A stretch of DNA of 64,000 bases. Origin: Mesorhizobium sp. Lineage in GTDB: Bacteria; Pseudomonadota; Alphaproteobacteria; Rhizobiales; Rhizobiaceae. The notes beneath the pieces are model-generated. The model saw only the letters and a list, made by a program, of their open reading frames with translations. It was not told where the DNA came from and did not search any database. Positions 18,520-30,759 of this stretch are shown here, piece after piece. Every line of letters begins with the position of its first letter. Positions within the stretch are counted from its first letter, which is position 1. A program made the position numbers and the translations under genes. The DNA lies in the NCBI RefSeq assembly GCF_024710845.1, contig NZ_JANJTZ010000037.1, positions 1-64,000 on the forward strand, read 5' to 3'.

Positions 18520-19092
18520 TCAGTCGAGGTCGCTCATCCGGACGGAGATCTCGGGAAGGGCGGCGGGCGAGAGCGCGGCGTCAGCTGCGACACGCTCGAT
18601 GATTCCCCAGTTTCCATCCGGCTGCGGCGAGCGGTGGACCCAGGTGACGCGCGTCTCGGCCTCGATGACCCACAGCTCCTGCACGCCGTGTTTGGCGAGC
18701 ACACGCGCTTTCAAACCTCTGTCATAGCCGAGGGAGGAGCCGGACACCTCGATGGCGAGGATGACGTCCGTCCCCTTCACGTCCTCGGGCATGGTCCGGT
18801 GCGGATACAGACAGAGGTCCGGCTCAACAAAGGTGCGTTCATCAAGGTAGACAGACGTCTCGACGCCGAGGCGGAAGTGGTCCGGCGCGCCTCGTGCAAG
18901 AACGCGATTAAGCGCCGCCTTGATCACTTCATGCTGGTTGCCCTTGGCCGACATAGGTACCAGCTCCCCCTCGATCAGTTCGAAGTTCTCGTCCTCGGCG
19001 ATGATACCCGCCTCGACCATGCGGCGAATCTCCGCCACCGTGAACGAACGGCGCGGAAGACCTTCGGCGGCTCGGGTGGCGATGACGTTCAT
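18520..19092 (-). CDS. Uma2-family (DUF820) PD-(D/E)XK nuclease-like protein
   Basis: Protein of 190 residues with the DUF820 pattern: FELIEGELVPMSAKGNQHEVIKAALN, then FVEPDLCLYP containing the metal-binding Asp, then ILAIEVSGSSLGYDRGLKARVLAKHGVQELWVIEAE with the E-x-S...K core. These proteins have a restriction-endonuclease fold, but their cellular role is unknown. The start is set at 19092 (MNVIATRAAEG) after AGGA; an upstream ATG at 19173 has no ribosome site. The stop abuts the guaB stop. It is a single gene without antitoxin or methylase partners, so I do not call it a restriction or defence system. Confidence 0.85.
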   Translation of the reverse strand: MNVIATRAAEGLPRRSFTVAEIRRMVEAGIIAEDENFELIEGELVPMSAKGNQHEVIKAALNRVLARGAPDHFRLGVETSVYLDERTFVEPDLCLYPHRTMPEDVKGTDVILAIEVSGSSLGYDRGLKARVLAKHGVQELWVIEAETRVTWVHRSPQPDGNWGIIERVAADAALSPAALPEISVRMSDLD

Positions 19093-19184
19093 ACGGCGTC
19101 CTGTTTCAATAGCCTTCAAAACATAGCATGACATAGGCGGACTGTCTTGAGTCACGCCCCCATGCCAAGACAACCTGATCTATG

Positions 19185-19203
19185 GTCCCTATGCTATAGG
19201 GAC
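19185..19203. promoter_or_regulatory. Candidate operator upstream of the MFS gene
   Basis: The inverted repeat GTCCCTA-tgcta-TAGGGAC lies 32 bases before the TTG start of the MFS gene. Its centre contains TATGCTATA, which could serve as a -10 element, so a bound repressor would block the promoter. Such a site is typical for TetR or MarR control of exporters; no regulator gene is adjacent. Confidence 0.5.
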
Positions 19204-19234
19204 GGATCGTCATCGGCACGAGAAAGGCAGCGCC

Positions 19235-20863
19235 TTGCCGCAGCGCGCATCGACCCTCGCTCCCTTCCGGCACCCGACTTTCCGCGCCTTGTGGATCGCC
19301 ACCCTCGTCTCCAACCTCGGCGGGCTGATCCAGGGTGTCGGCGCCGGCTGGATGATGACGACGATCTCGGATTCGCACATCATGGTGGCGCTGGTACAGG
19401 GCGCGACGACGCTGCCGATCATGCTGTTCTCGCTGGCGTCGGGAGCGCTCGCGGACAATTTCGACCGGCGGCGCATCATGTTGAGCGCCCAGATCATGAT
19501 GATGGCGGTGTCCATCGCGCTGGCCGCCTTCGCATACATGGGCTGGATCACGCCGTGGATGCTGCTTTCCTTCACCTTCCTGCTCGGCTGCGGCACCGCG
19601 CTCCACAATCCTCCGTGGCAGGCGTCGATGGGCGACATCGTGCCGCGCGAAGACCTGCCCGCGGCGGTGACGCTCAACTCGATGGGTTTCAACCTGATGC
19701 GCAGCGTCGGCCCGGCGATCGGCGGCCTCATCGTCGCCACAACCGGCGTCGCGGCCGCGTTCCTGGCCAACGCGGTCAGCTATGTCGCCCTGATCGCGGC
19801 GCTCTGGCGCTGGAAGCCGGCCTATCCGCCGCGGAACCTGCCGCGGGAGAGTTTCGTCAGCGCGATGTCGGCCGGGCTGCGCTACGTCTCGATGTCGCCC
19901 AGTCTGCTGACCGTGATGTTCCGTGCCTGGTTGTTCGGCATCGCGGCGATTTCGTCGATGGCGCTGCTGCCGCTGGTGACGCGCGAACTCCTCGGCGGCG
20001 GCGCGCTGACCTATGGCGGCCTGCTCGGCGCTTTCGGCGTCGGCGCGATCCTCGGCGGCTTCCTCAACGGCGCCGTCCGCGAGCGGTTCAGCAATGAGTG
20101 GATCGTTCGGCTGGCCTGCGTCGGCTTCGGGCTGAGCAACATCCTGATCGCCTTCAGCGGCAATGTCTGGGTCAGCCACCTGCTCCTCCTTCCCGCCGGC
20201 GCATGCTGGGTCTTCGCGCTGTCGCTGTTCAACGTCACCGTGCAGTTGTCGACGCCGCGCTGGGTCGTCGGGCGGGCGCTGTCGCTCTACCAGACGGCGA
20301 CATTCGGGGGCATGGCGATGGGAAGCTGGCTCTGGGGCGCGGTCGCCGGTGCCTCCGGTCCCGCCATGGCGCTGGTGGGATCCGGTCTCCTGCTCATCGC
20401 CAGCGTGGCGGTGGGGCTGCGCCATTCCCTGCCCGAATTCGGCGCGCTCAATCTCGACCCGCTCGACCGTTTCAGGGAGCCGGAGCTGCGCCTCGATTTG
20501 AAAGCGCGCAGCGGGCCGATCATGATCATGGTCGACTACACCATCGCGCAGGAGGACGTTCCCGCCTTCCTGGCTGCGATGTCAGCCCGCCGCCGCATCC
20601 GCATCCGCGACGGCGCGCGGCAGTGGGCGCTCTTGCGCGACCTCGAGAACCCGGAGGTCTGGACGGAGAGCTATCACGTTCCGACCTGGATCGAATATCT
20701 GCGGCACAATCAGCGCCGGACGCAGGCCGACGCCGAAGTGACCGACACGCTGTGGAAGCTGCACAAGGGCACCGAAACTCCGCGCATCCACCGGATGATC
20801 GAGCGCCAGACCGTGCCGGTCGAGGACGACATTCCGCTGAAGGGCACTCCGGATATCCTCTGA
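19235..20863 (+). CDS. MFS exporter (EntS-like) with C-terminal monooxygenase-like domain
   Basis: Protein of 542 residues. The first about 405 residues are a 12-helix MFS_3/EntS-type transporter (FRALWIATLVSNLGGLIQGVGAGWMM; NPPWQASMGDIVPREDLPAAVTLNSMGFNLMRSVGPAIGG). The last about 115 residues (from IMIMVDYTIAQEDVPAFLAAM to YHVPTWIEYLRHNQRRTQAD) are soluble and resemble a dimeric alpha-beta barrel of the antibiotic-biosynthesis monooxygenase type. The start is TTG at 19235 with AAAGG upstream. Related transporters export siderophores or other small molecules. The cytoplasmic tail could bind or detoxify the substrate, which is inference. A palindrome overlaps its likely promoter. Confidence 0.85.
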   Translation: MPQRASTLAPFRHPTFRALWIATLVSNLGGLIQGVGAGWMMTTISDSHIMVALVQGATTLPIMLFSLASGALADNFDRRRIMLSAQIMMMAVSIALAAFAYMGWITPWMLLSFTFLLGCGTALHNPPWQASMGDIVPREDLPAAVTLNSMGFNLMRSVGPAIGGLIVATTGVAAAFLANAVSYVALIAALWRWKPAYPPRNLPRESFVSAMSAGLRYVSMSPSLLTVMFRAWLFGIAAISSMALLPLVTRELLGGGALTYGGLLGAFGVGAILGGFLNGAVRERFSNEWIVRLACVGFGLSNILIAFSGNVWVSHLLLLPAGACWVFALSLFNVTVQLSTPRWVVGRALSLYQTATFGGMAMGSWLWGAVAGASGPAMALVGSGLLLIASVAVGLRHSLPEFGALNLDPLDRFREPELRLDLKARSGPIMIMVDYTIAQEDVPAFLAAMSARRRIRIRDGARQWALLRDLENPEVWTESYHVPTWIEYLRHNQRRTQADAEVTDTLWKLHKGTETPRIHRMIERQTVPVEDDIPLKGTPDIL

Positions 20864-20934
20864 GCCGGTCCGCGGCCGCGCATCGCGCGCAGCCTCGAAT
20901 CGGATAGACTCTCGGGAGAAACGCAGGGACCGAC

Positions 20935-21354
20935 ATGAACCAGACCGCCATCTTCTGGCCTATGCTCCTCCAGGTCGCGCTGATCTACGCGGTCTATGTG
21001 CTGATGTCCTACCGCCGCAAGGCCGCCATCCGCGCCGGCAGCGCCAGGACGTCCGACTTCCGCGAGAACCGTAGCGAGCCGCCGGAAAGCCTGTTCGTCC
21101 GCAACAACCTCGCCAACCAGTTCGAACTGCCAATACTGTTCTTCGTCGTCTGCCTGGCGCTTTACGACACCAACGGCTCAAATCTGCTTACCGTCGCGCT
21201 CGCCTGGGTCTTCGTCATTTCACGCTATGCGCATGCCGCGATCCACGTCACCACCAACCGTATCCGGCACCGCCGGCCGCTCTTCGTCGTCGGCTTCCTG
21301 GCGCTGTTCGCGATGTGGGTCTGGTTCGCGCTGCACATCGCCGGGATCGTCTGA
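20935..21354 (+). CDS. MAPEG-family membrane protein
   Basis: Small integral membrane protein of 139 residues with four hydrophobic helices and the MAPEG pattern: RNNLANQFELPILFFVVCLAL in helix 2 and WVFVISRYAHAAIHVTTNRIRHRRPLF in helix 3. MAPEG proteins include microsomal glutathione transferases and eicosanoid enzymes; bacterial members of this short type are mostly uncharacterised. It lies 71 bases after the MFS gene and next to oxyR/katG, so a role in peroxide or electrophile defence is possible but not shown. Its 3' end overlaps the convergent oxyR frame by 135 bases. Confidence 0.82.
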   Translation: MNQTAIFWPMLLQVALIYAVYVLMSYRRKAAIRAGSARTSDFRENRSEPPESLFVRNNLANQFELPILFFVVCLALYDTNGSNLLTVALAWVFVISRYAHAAIHVTTNRIRHRRPLFVVGFLALFAMWVWFALHIAGIV

Positions 21355-22245
21355 CCTAAACAGACGGCGCAGCGTCGCCGCGAGCGCCACGCACTCGTTG
21401 CGGCGCGCGCTGCCGCGCCGCCAGACGAGGCCCAGCGTCCTCGACGGCGATGGCTCGGCGAAGGGCACTACGCGAATGTCGCGCATCTCCTCGGCAGCCG
21501 CCAGCGCGATCGAAGGGATGAGTGTCACGCCGAAGCCGTGCGCCACCATCTGCAGCAGCGTGGTCAGGCTCGTCGCGCCATAGTTCGCCATCGCCGCCGG
21601 GCGCACGCTGCCGCACACTGCCAGTGCCTGCTCTCGCATGCAGTGCCCCTCTTCCAGCAGCATCAGCCGCTCCAGTACCGGGCTTTCCGGCGGGATGGGC
21701 GGCTTGACGAACCCTGGCTCCGACGCCGGGATCGCGAGCAGGAACGTATCTTCGAATACCGGCTCCGCCGTCAGTCCCGCCTGCTCCAGCGGCAGCGCAA
21801 CCAGCGCGGCGTCGATCCGGCCGGCGAGCGTTTCGTCCACCAGCGTCTGGGTCACTGCTTCGCGCAACTCCAGCGTCAGCGCAGGAAAGAGCACTCGAAG
21901 TTCGGGCAGAAACCTGGGCAGGAGGAAAGGCGCGACGGTCGGGATGATGCCGAGCCTGAGCCTGCCGTCCATGGCGAGCCGCCCGCGTCGCGCAACGCTT
22001 TCGAGATCGCGCATCTCGTTCAGGATCGCCTCGATGCGCGGCTGAAGTGCCCGTCCCTCCTCGGTCATGCCGGCCGACTTGCCGCCGCGCTCGAACAGCC
22101 TGCATCCGAGCCGCTGTTCCATCTCGGCAATCTGCGAGGACAGCGCGGGCTGGGTGACGCCCGCGAGCTCTGCGGCACGGCCAAAATGGCGCGTCTGGGC
22201 GAGCGCGTCGAAATATTCCATCTGCCGGATCGTCAATCGTATCAT
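21220..22245 (-). CDS. oxyR: OxyR hydrogen-peroxide sensor, LysR family
   Basis: LysR regulator with N-terminal helix-turn-helix LTIRQMEYFDALAQTRHFGRAAELAGVTQPALSSQIAEME. The redox pair is conserved: Cys202 and Cys211 in LEEGHCMREQALAVC have the nine-residue spacing of E. coli Cys199/Cys208. Peroxide would form a disulphide here and switch the protein into an activator. It is divergent from katG, the classical target. The frame runs about 44 residues past the usual end (around LRRLFR, residue 297) into sequence antisense to the MAPEG gene, giving 341 residues. The original stop seems lost, or a downstream stop is used naturally in this strain. Confidence 0.93.
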   Translation of the reverse strand: MIRLTIRQMEYFDALAQTRHFGRAAELAGVTQPALSSQIAEMEQRLGCRLFERGGKSAGMTEEGRALQPRIEAILNEMRDLESVARRGRLAMDGRLRLGIIPTVAPFLLPRFLPELRVLFPALTLELREAVTQTLVDETLAGRIDAALVALPLEQAGLTAEPVFEDTFLLAIPASEPGFVKPPIPPESPVLERLMLLEEGHCMREQALAVCGSVRPAAMANYGATSLTTLLQMVAHGFGVTLIPSIALAAAEEMRDIRVVPFAEPSPSRTLGLVWRRGSARRNECVALAATLRRLFRSDDPGDVQREPDPHREQRQEADDEERPAVPDTVGGDVDRGMRIA

Positions 22246-22271
22246 AAGGTGAAATTATCACGACGAACAGG

Positions 22272-22305
22272 AAACGCAATTTGCGTTTATCGGATTGGAG
22301 CGATA
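22272..22305. promoter_or_regulatory. oxyR-katG intergenic palindromes (probable OxyR operator)
   Basis: A perfect 17-base palindrome AAACGCAAtTTGCGTTT (22272-22288) is followed directly by a second inverted pair TATCG-n8-CGATA (22288-22305). Both lie 27-60 bases from the oxyR start and about 120-150 bases from katG. OxyR tetramers contact four spaced half-sites across about 40 bases, so this composite is a good candidate for shared activation and autorepression. Confidence 0.55.
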
Positions 22306-22306
22306 G

Positions 22307-24646
<2,340 letters not shown>

Positions 24647-24707
24647 TCGTAGCGCCGGTCGGGGGTTCGCCTCGATTGGCCCAAGCGACACACTCATGAA
24701 TCTGGGC

Positions 24708-24735
24708 GGGCGCGGAGTGATCCGCGCCCGTTTTT
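24708..24735 (+). terminator. Rho-independent terminator after katG
   Basis: The stem GGGCGCGGA-gtga-TCCGCGCCC (9 perfect pairs, 4-base loop) is followed by GTTTTT. This is a textbook intrinsic terminator, so katG is probably a single-gene transcript. Confidence 0.9.
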
Positions 24736-24791
24736 CATTGGGCGGGACGGCACATTTGATCTATGCACCCCGACAGAGGAAAACTCGGCGA

Positions 24792-24832
24792 TTGACCACG
24801 CCAGACCCTTGCAACATACTCAGTAGTATGTT
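24792..24832 (+). promoter_or_regulatory. Promoter with palindromic operator upstream of the hydrolase-pim operon
   Basis: A -35 like box TTGACC (24792-24797) is 17 bases from a -10 like box CATACT (24815-24820). The -10 lies inside the perfect palindrome AACATACT-cagt-AGTATGTT (24813-24832). This geometry fits repression of the downstream operon, whose first gene starts at 24856 after a GGGGAGGAG ribosome site. The regulator is not encoded nearby; a TetR-type repressor is plausible from the operator shape. Confidence 0.65.
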
Positions 24833-24855
24833 TCGGGACGGGGAGGAGTCCGGCG

Positions 24856-25647
24856 ATGAATTTCACGCGCGCCAATGGCATCGTGCTGCACTACGAGGAC
24901 ACGGGCGGCGACCGGCCGGCGATCGTCTTCGCCAATTCGCTCGGGACGGATTTCCGCATCTGGGACAAAGTCGTCGCCGGCCTTCGCCCCGACTACCGCA
25001 TCATCCGCTACGACAAGCGCGGCCACGGATTGTCCGAAGCGACACCCGCGCCCTATGCGATGACCTACCATGTCAACGATCTGGCCGCGCTGCTTGACGA
25101 GTTGCGCGTGAAATCCGCCGTCATCGTCGGCCTCTCCGTCGGCGGCGTGATCGCGCAGGGCCTCGCGGCGATGCGCCCCGACCTCGTGCGCGGCCTCGTC
25201 CTGTCGAACACGGCCCACAAGATCGGCACCAACGAGAGCTGGAATGCGCGGATCGCGACCGTCGAGGCCAACGGCATAGAGTTCATCGCCGACAATGTGA
25301 TGAAACTCTGGTTCACGCAGGCCTTCCGCTCGCCCTCGAATGCCGAGTTCGTCGGTTGCCGCGCCATGCTCGTGCGTTCGCCGCTCGCCGGCTATCTCGG
25401 CACCTGTGCCGCGCTGCGCGACAGCGACCTGACCGAATCCACCCGTGCGCTGAAGGTGCCGGCGCTCTGCCTCGTCGGCGACCAGGACGGATCGACGCCG
25501 CCGGATCTGGTGCGCTCCCTGGCCGATCTGATCCACGGTTCGCAATTCCGCGTCATCGCCGACGCGGGCCACATCCCCTGCGTGGAGCAGCCCGCCGCCG
25601 TCGTCGCGCTGATCCGCCAGTTCCTGACGACCGCCAGGCTCGCCTGA
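24856..25647 (+). CDS. pcaD: Alpha/beta hydrolase, 3-oxoadipate enol-lactonase (PcaD)-like
   Basis: Hydrolase of 263 residues with strong PcaD features: IVFANSLGTDFRIWDKVV near the oxyanion hole and IIRYDKRGHGLSEATPAPY. The likely triad is Ser in VGLSVGGVIAQ, Asp in LVGDQDGSTPP and His in DAGHIPCVEQP. PcaD opens beta-ketoadipate enol-lactone in protocatechuate and catechol breakdown. Here no other pca gene is near. Instead it sits 41 bases before pimF, probably as first gene of the pim operon. It could instead hydrolyse a lactone or ester that yields a dicarboxylate. The family assignment is good and the exact substrate uncertain. Confidence 0.8.
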   Translation: MNFTRANGIVLHYEDTGGDRPAIVFANSLGTDFRIWDKVVAGLRPDYRIIRYDKRGHGLSEATPAPYAMTYHVNDLAALLDELRVKSAVIVGLSVGGVIAQGLAAMRPDLVRGLVLSNTAHKIGTNESWNARIATVEANGIEFIADNVMKLWFTQAFRSPSNAEFVGCRAMLVRSPLAGYLGTCAALRDSDLTESTRALKVPALCLVGDQDGSTPPDLVRSLADLIHGSQFRVIADAGHIPCVEQPAAVVALIRQFLTTARLA

Positions 25648-25688
25648 CGATCGAACATCCTTCCGTATCGAACCATTTGGAGTAGCTG

Positions 25689-27775
<2,087 letters not shown>

Positions 27776-27779
<4 letters not shown>

Positions 27780-29461
27780 TCCAGCCGATCGCGGGCGACG
27801 CCTGGCCTTGGGCCAGGTCCTATCCGGGGGGCTTCTCCCCGGATGTCGCCCTCGACACCTGGCCGGTCCACACTCTGGTCGACCAGGGCGCGGAGCGGTT
27901 CGGCGATGCCGTCGCCTTCGTCTTCCGCGACGCCAAAGTGAGCTACCGCGACTTGAAGCGCGAGGTCGACCGCGCCGCGGCCGCGTTCGTGGCGATCGGC
28001 ATTGGCAAGGGCGACCGGGTCGCGCTTCTCCTGCCCAACACGCTCTACCACCCTTACGCCTTCTTCGGCGCGCTGAAGGCCGGCGCGACGGTGGTGCATC
28101 TCTCCCCACTCGACGCGCCGAAGGTCATTGCCCACAAGCTCTCCGACAGCGGCGCGCGGACGCTGGTCAGCACCAATATCGGCGGCATCGCGGCCGGCGC
28201 GGTTGCGCTTCTCGACGCCGGACTGGTCAACCGCATCGTCGTTGGTGACGATTCCCGCTTCGGCCCCTCGCCGCTCACCGGCCCGCTGCCTGCCGAAAAT
28301 GGCGTGATCGGCTGGGACGATTTCGCTGGCAAGACGCAACCGGACGCCGCCTTCCCCATCGTTGGCGTCGAGGATCTCGCGCTCCTGCAATACACCGGCG
28401 GCACCACCGGCCTGCCAAAGGCGGCAGTGCTGACGCATGCCAACCTGTCAGCCGCCGTCTCTTCCTACGCGCTCTGGAGCGCGGCCGACGGGCTCACCCG
28501 ACCAGGTCAGGAGAAGGTGCTGCTGTTCCTTCCCCTGTTCCACATCTATGCTCTCGTCTCGGTCATGCTGCGCGCGCTCGGCGACGGCCAGACGCTGGTC
28601 ATGCACACGCGCTTCGATCCCGAGACGGCGCTTGCCGAAATCGAGGCCGGCGCGACCGTCTTTCCGGGCGTGCCGACCATGTGGATCGCCATCTGTTCTC
28701 TGCCCGGCTTCGAGCGGCGCGACATCTCCACGCTCCACTACTGCGCCTCCGGCGGCGCGCCCTTGCCGGTCGAGGTCGCGCGCAAGCTGAAGGACATGGC
28801 AGGCATCGAACTGCTCGGCGGCTGGGGCATGACCGAAACCTCGCCCGCAGGCACAAACATCCCGCGCGGACGCCCCGACAAGTCCGGCACGGTCGGCCTG
28901 CCGCTGCCCGGCATCGGCATGCGTATCGTCGCGCTCGACGATCCGCGGCGCGAACTGCCGCCCGGCGAGACCGGCGAACTGGCCGTCAGGGGCGCGAATG
29001 TCACGTCGGGCTATCTCAACCGGCCGGAGGAAGACGAGACGTCCTTCATAGACGGCTGGTTCCTCACCGGCGACATCGGCTATTTCGACCAGGACGGCTT
29101 CCTGTTCCTCGTCGACCGCAAGAAGGACATGATCATCTCCGGCGGTTTCAACATCTATCCCCAGATGATTGAGCAGGCGATCTACGAGCATCCAGACGTC
29201 GAGGAGGTGCTCGTCATCGGCATTCCCGACGCCTATCGCGGCGAGGCCGCCAAGGCTTTCGTCAAGCTGAGGGCCGGCGCTCCTGACCTGACGCTGGACG
29301 TGCTGCGCACCTTCCTAAAGGGTCGGCTCGGTCCGCACGAACTCCCCGCCGCGCTCGAAATCCGCGCCGCACTTCCGCGCACGCCCGTGGGCAAGCTATC
29401 GAAACTCGAACTCAAGCGGGAAGAGCGGGAAAAGCCCGCACCCCAACACCAAGGAGCCTGA
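27776..29461 (+). CDS. pimA: Acyl-CoA ligase, probably for dicarboxylates (PimA-like)
   Basis: Adenylate-forming ligase of 561 residues. The ATP-binding loop is LLQYTGGTTGLPKAAVLTH, further core motifs are GGWGMTETSP and YLNRPEEDETSFIDGWFLTGDIG, the hinge is DRKKDMIISGGFNIYP, and the C-terminal catalytic Lys is in RTPVGKLSKLEL. It would activate the free acid to its CoA thioester at the start of the pathway. ATG 27776 overlaps the pimF stop by ATGA. A much longer in-frame extension upstream runs inside pimF in another frame and is not coding. Substrate assignment to dicarboxylates rests on operon order; a long-chain fatty-acid ligase is the alternative. Confidence 0.83.
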
Positions 29462-29464
29462 ACA

Positions 29465-30646
29465 ATGGTCGACGCCGTCATCGTCTCAACCGCCCGCACC
29501 CCGATCGGCAAGGCCTATCGCGGTGCCTTCAACGACACCGATGGCCATGCACTCGGCGCGCACGCGATCCGGCACGCGCTGGAGCGCTCCGGCCTGGAAG
29601 GTGGCGAGATCGAGGACGTCATCATGGGTTGCGCCATGCAGGAGGGCACGACCGGGCTCAATGTCGCTCGCCGGGCGCTTCTGTCCGCCGGCCTGCCGGT
29701 GACGGCGTCCGGCACGACGATCGACCGGCAGTGCTCGTCCGGCCTGCAATCGATGTCGCTGCTCGCCAATGCGATCCGCAACGATGGGGTCAAAGTCGGC
29801 ATCGCAGGCGGGCTGGAATCGATCAGCCTCGTCCAGAACGACCACCGAAACACGTTCAAGCTCATCGACCCGTCGCTGTCGCCGCCGGTGTCGGACGTCT
29901 ACATGCCGATGATCGATACGGCGGAGAACGTCGCGAAACGCTACGGCATCTCGCGGCAGGCCCAGGACGAATATGGGCTGGAATCGCAGCGACGCACTGC
30001 GGCCGCCCGCGAGGCCGGCCGCTTCGCCAAGGAAATCGCGCCGATGAAGACGCGCATGGCGGTGGTCGACAAGGAAACCAAGGCGATCTCCTACAAGGAG
30101 ATCGAGGTCGCGCATGACGAAGGCCCTCGCGCGGACACCACGGCCGAGGGCTTGGCCAACCTGAAGCCCGTGCGCGAGGGTGGGGTCATCACCGCCGGCA
30201 ATGCAAGCCAGCTCTCCGACGGCGCGGCGGCCAGCGTGATGATGAGCAGCAAGGAGGCCGAGAAGCGCGGCATCGAGCCGATGGGCATCTTCCGTGGCTT
30301 CAACGTCGCCGGCTGCGAGCCCGACGAAATTGGCATCGGCCCGGTCTTCGCCATTCCGCGGCTGCTCGAACGCCACGGCCTCAAGATCGACGACATCGGC
30401 CTGTGGGAGCTGAACGAGGCCTTCGCCGTGCAGGTGATCTACTGCCGCGACCGGCTCGGCATCGACCCGGCAAAGCTCAATGTCGACGGCGGCGCGATCG
30501 CGGTCGGCCATCCCTACGGGATGAGCGGCGCGCGGCTCGCCGGCCATGCGCTGATCGAAGGCAAGCGGCGCGGCATCAAATACGCGGTCGTGACCATGTG
30601 CATCGGCGGCGGCATGGGCGGCGCCGGGCTGCTGGAGATCGTGTGA
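29465..30646 (+). CDS. pimB: Acetyl-CoA acyltransferase, thiolase (PimB-like)
   Basis: Thiolase of 393 residues that cleaves 3-oxoacyl-CoA with CoA, releasing acetyl-CoA. The nucleophilic Cys is in [14 protein letters not shown], the conserved His is in [16 protein letters not shown] and the second Cys in [20 protein letters not shown] is also present. It begins four bases after the pimA stop with a good AAGGAGCCTGAAC ribosome site. In the pim order it is the chain-shortening step. A REP-like repeat separates it from pimC but no terminator is evident, so the operon may read through. Confidence 0.88.
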   Translation: MVDAVIVSTARTPIGKAYRGAFNDTDGHALGAHAIRHALERSGLEGGEIEDVIMGCAMQEGTTGLNVARRALLSAGLPVTASGTTIDRQCSSGLQSMSLLANAIRNDGVKVGIAGGLESISLVQNDHRNTFKLIDPSLSPPVSDVYMPMIDTAENVAKRYGISRQAQDEYGLESQRRTAAAREAGRFAKEIAPMKTRMAVVDKETKAISYKEIEVAHDEGPRADTTAEGLANLKPVREGGVITAGNASQLSDGAAASVMMSSKEAEKRGIEPMGIFRGFNVAGCEPDEIGIGPVFAIPRLLERHGLKIDDIGLWELNEAFAVQVIYCRDRLGIDPAKLNVDGGAIAVGHPYGMSGARLAGHALIEGKRRGIKYAVVTMCIGGGMGGAGLLEIV

Positions 30647-30655
30647 CGTAACAAC

Positions 30656-30736
30656 ACGCCCCTTCCACCATGCTGCGCATGGTCCCCCTCCCCTGCGAAG
30701 CGGCGGAGGGTGACCGCCGAGGTGGTGGAGGGGGCG
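30656..30736. repeat. REP-like palindromic repeat between pimB and pimC
   Basis: An outer inverted repeat (CGCCCCTTCCACCA at 30656-30669 against TGGTGGAGGGGGCG ending at 30736) encloses the hairpin ACCATGC-tgc-GCATGGT. A related element in opposite orientation lies between tdh and kbl (41458-41590). It forms a long cruciform or RNA stem inside an operon and ends just before the pimC ribosome site. Confidence 0.7.
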
Positions 30737-30759
30737 AACAGTCTAGGAGGAGAACGCCA

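Noticed and set aside
18520-19092. Uma2 nuclease as part of a restriction or defence system.
   Set aside because: It stands alone between guaB and an exporter, with no methylase, toxin-antitoxin or other defence gene nearby.
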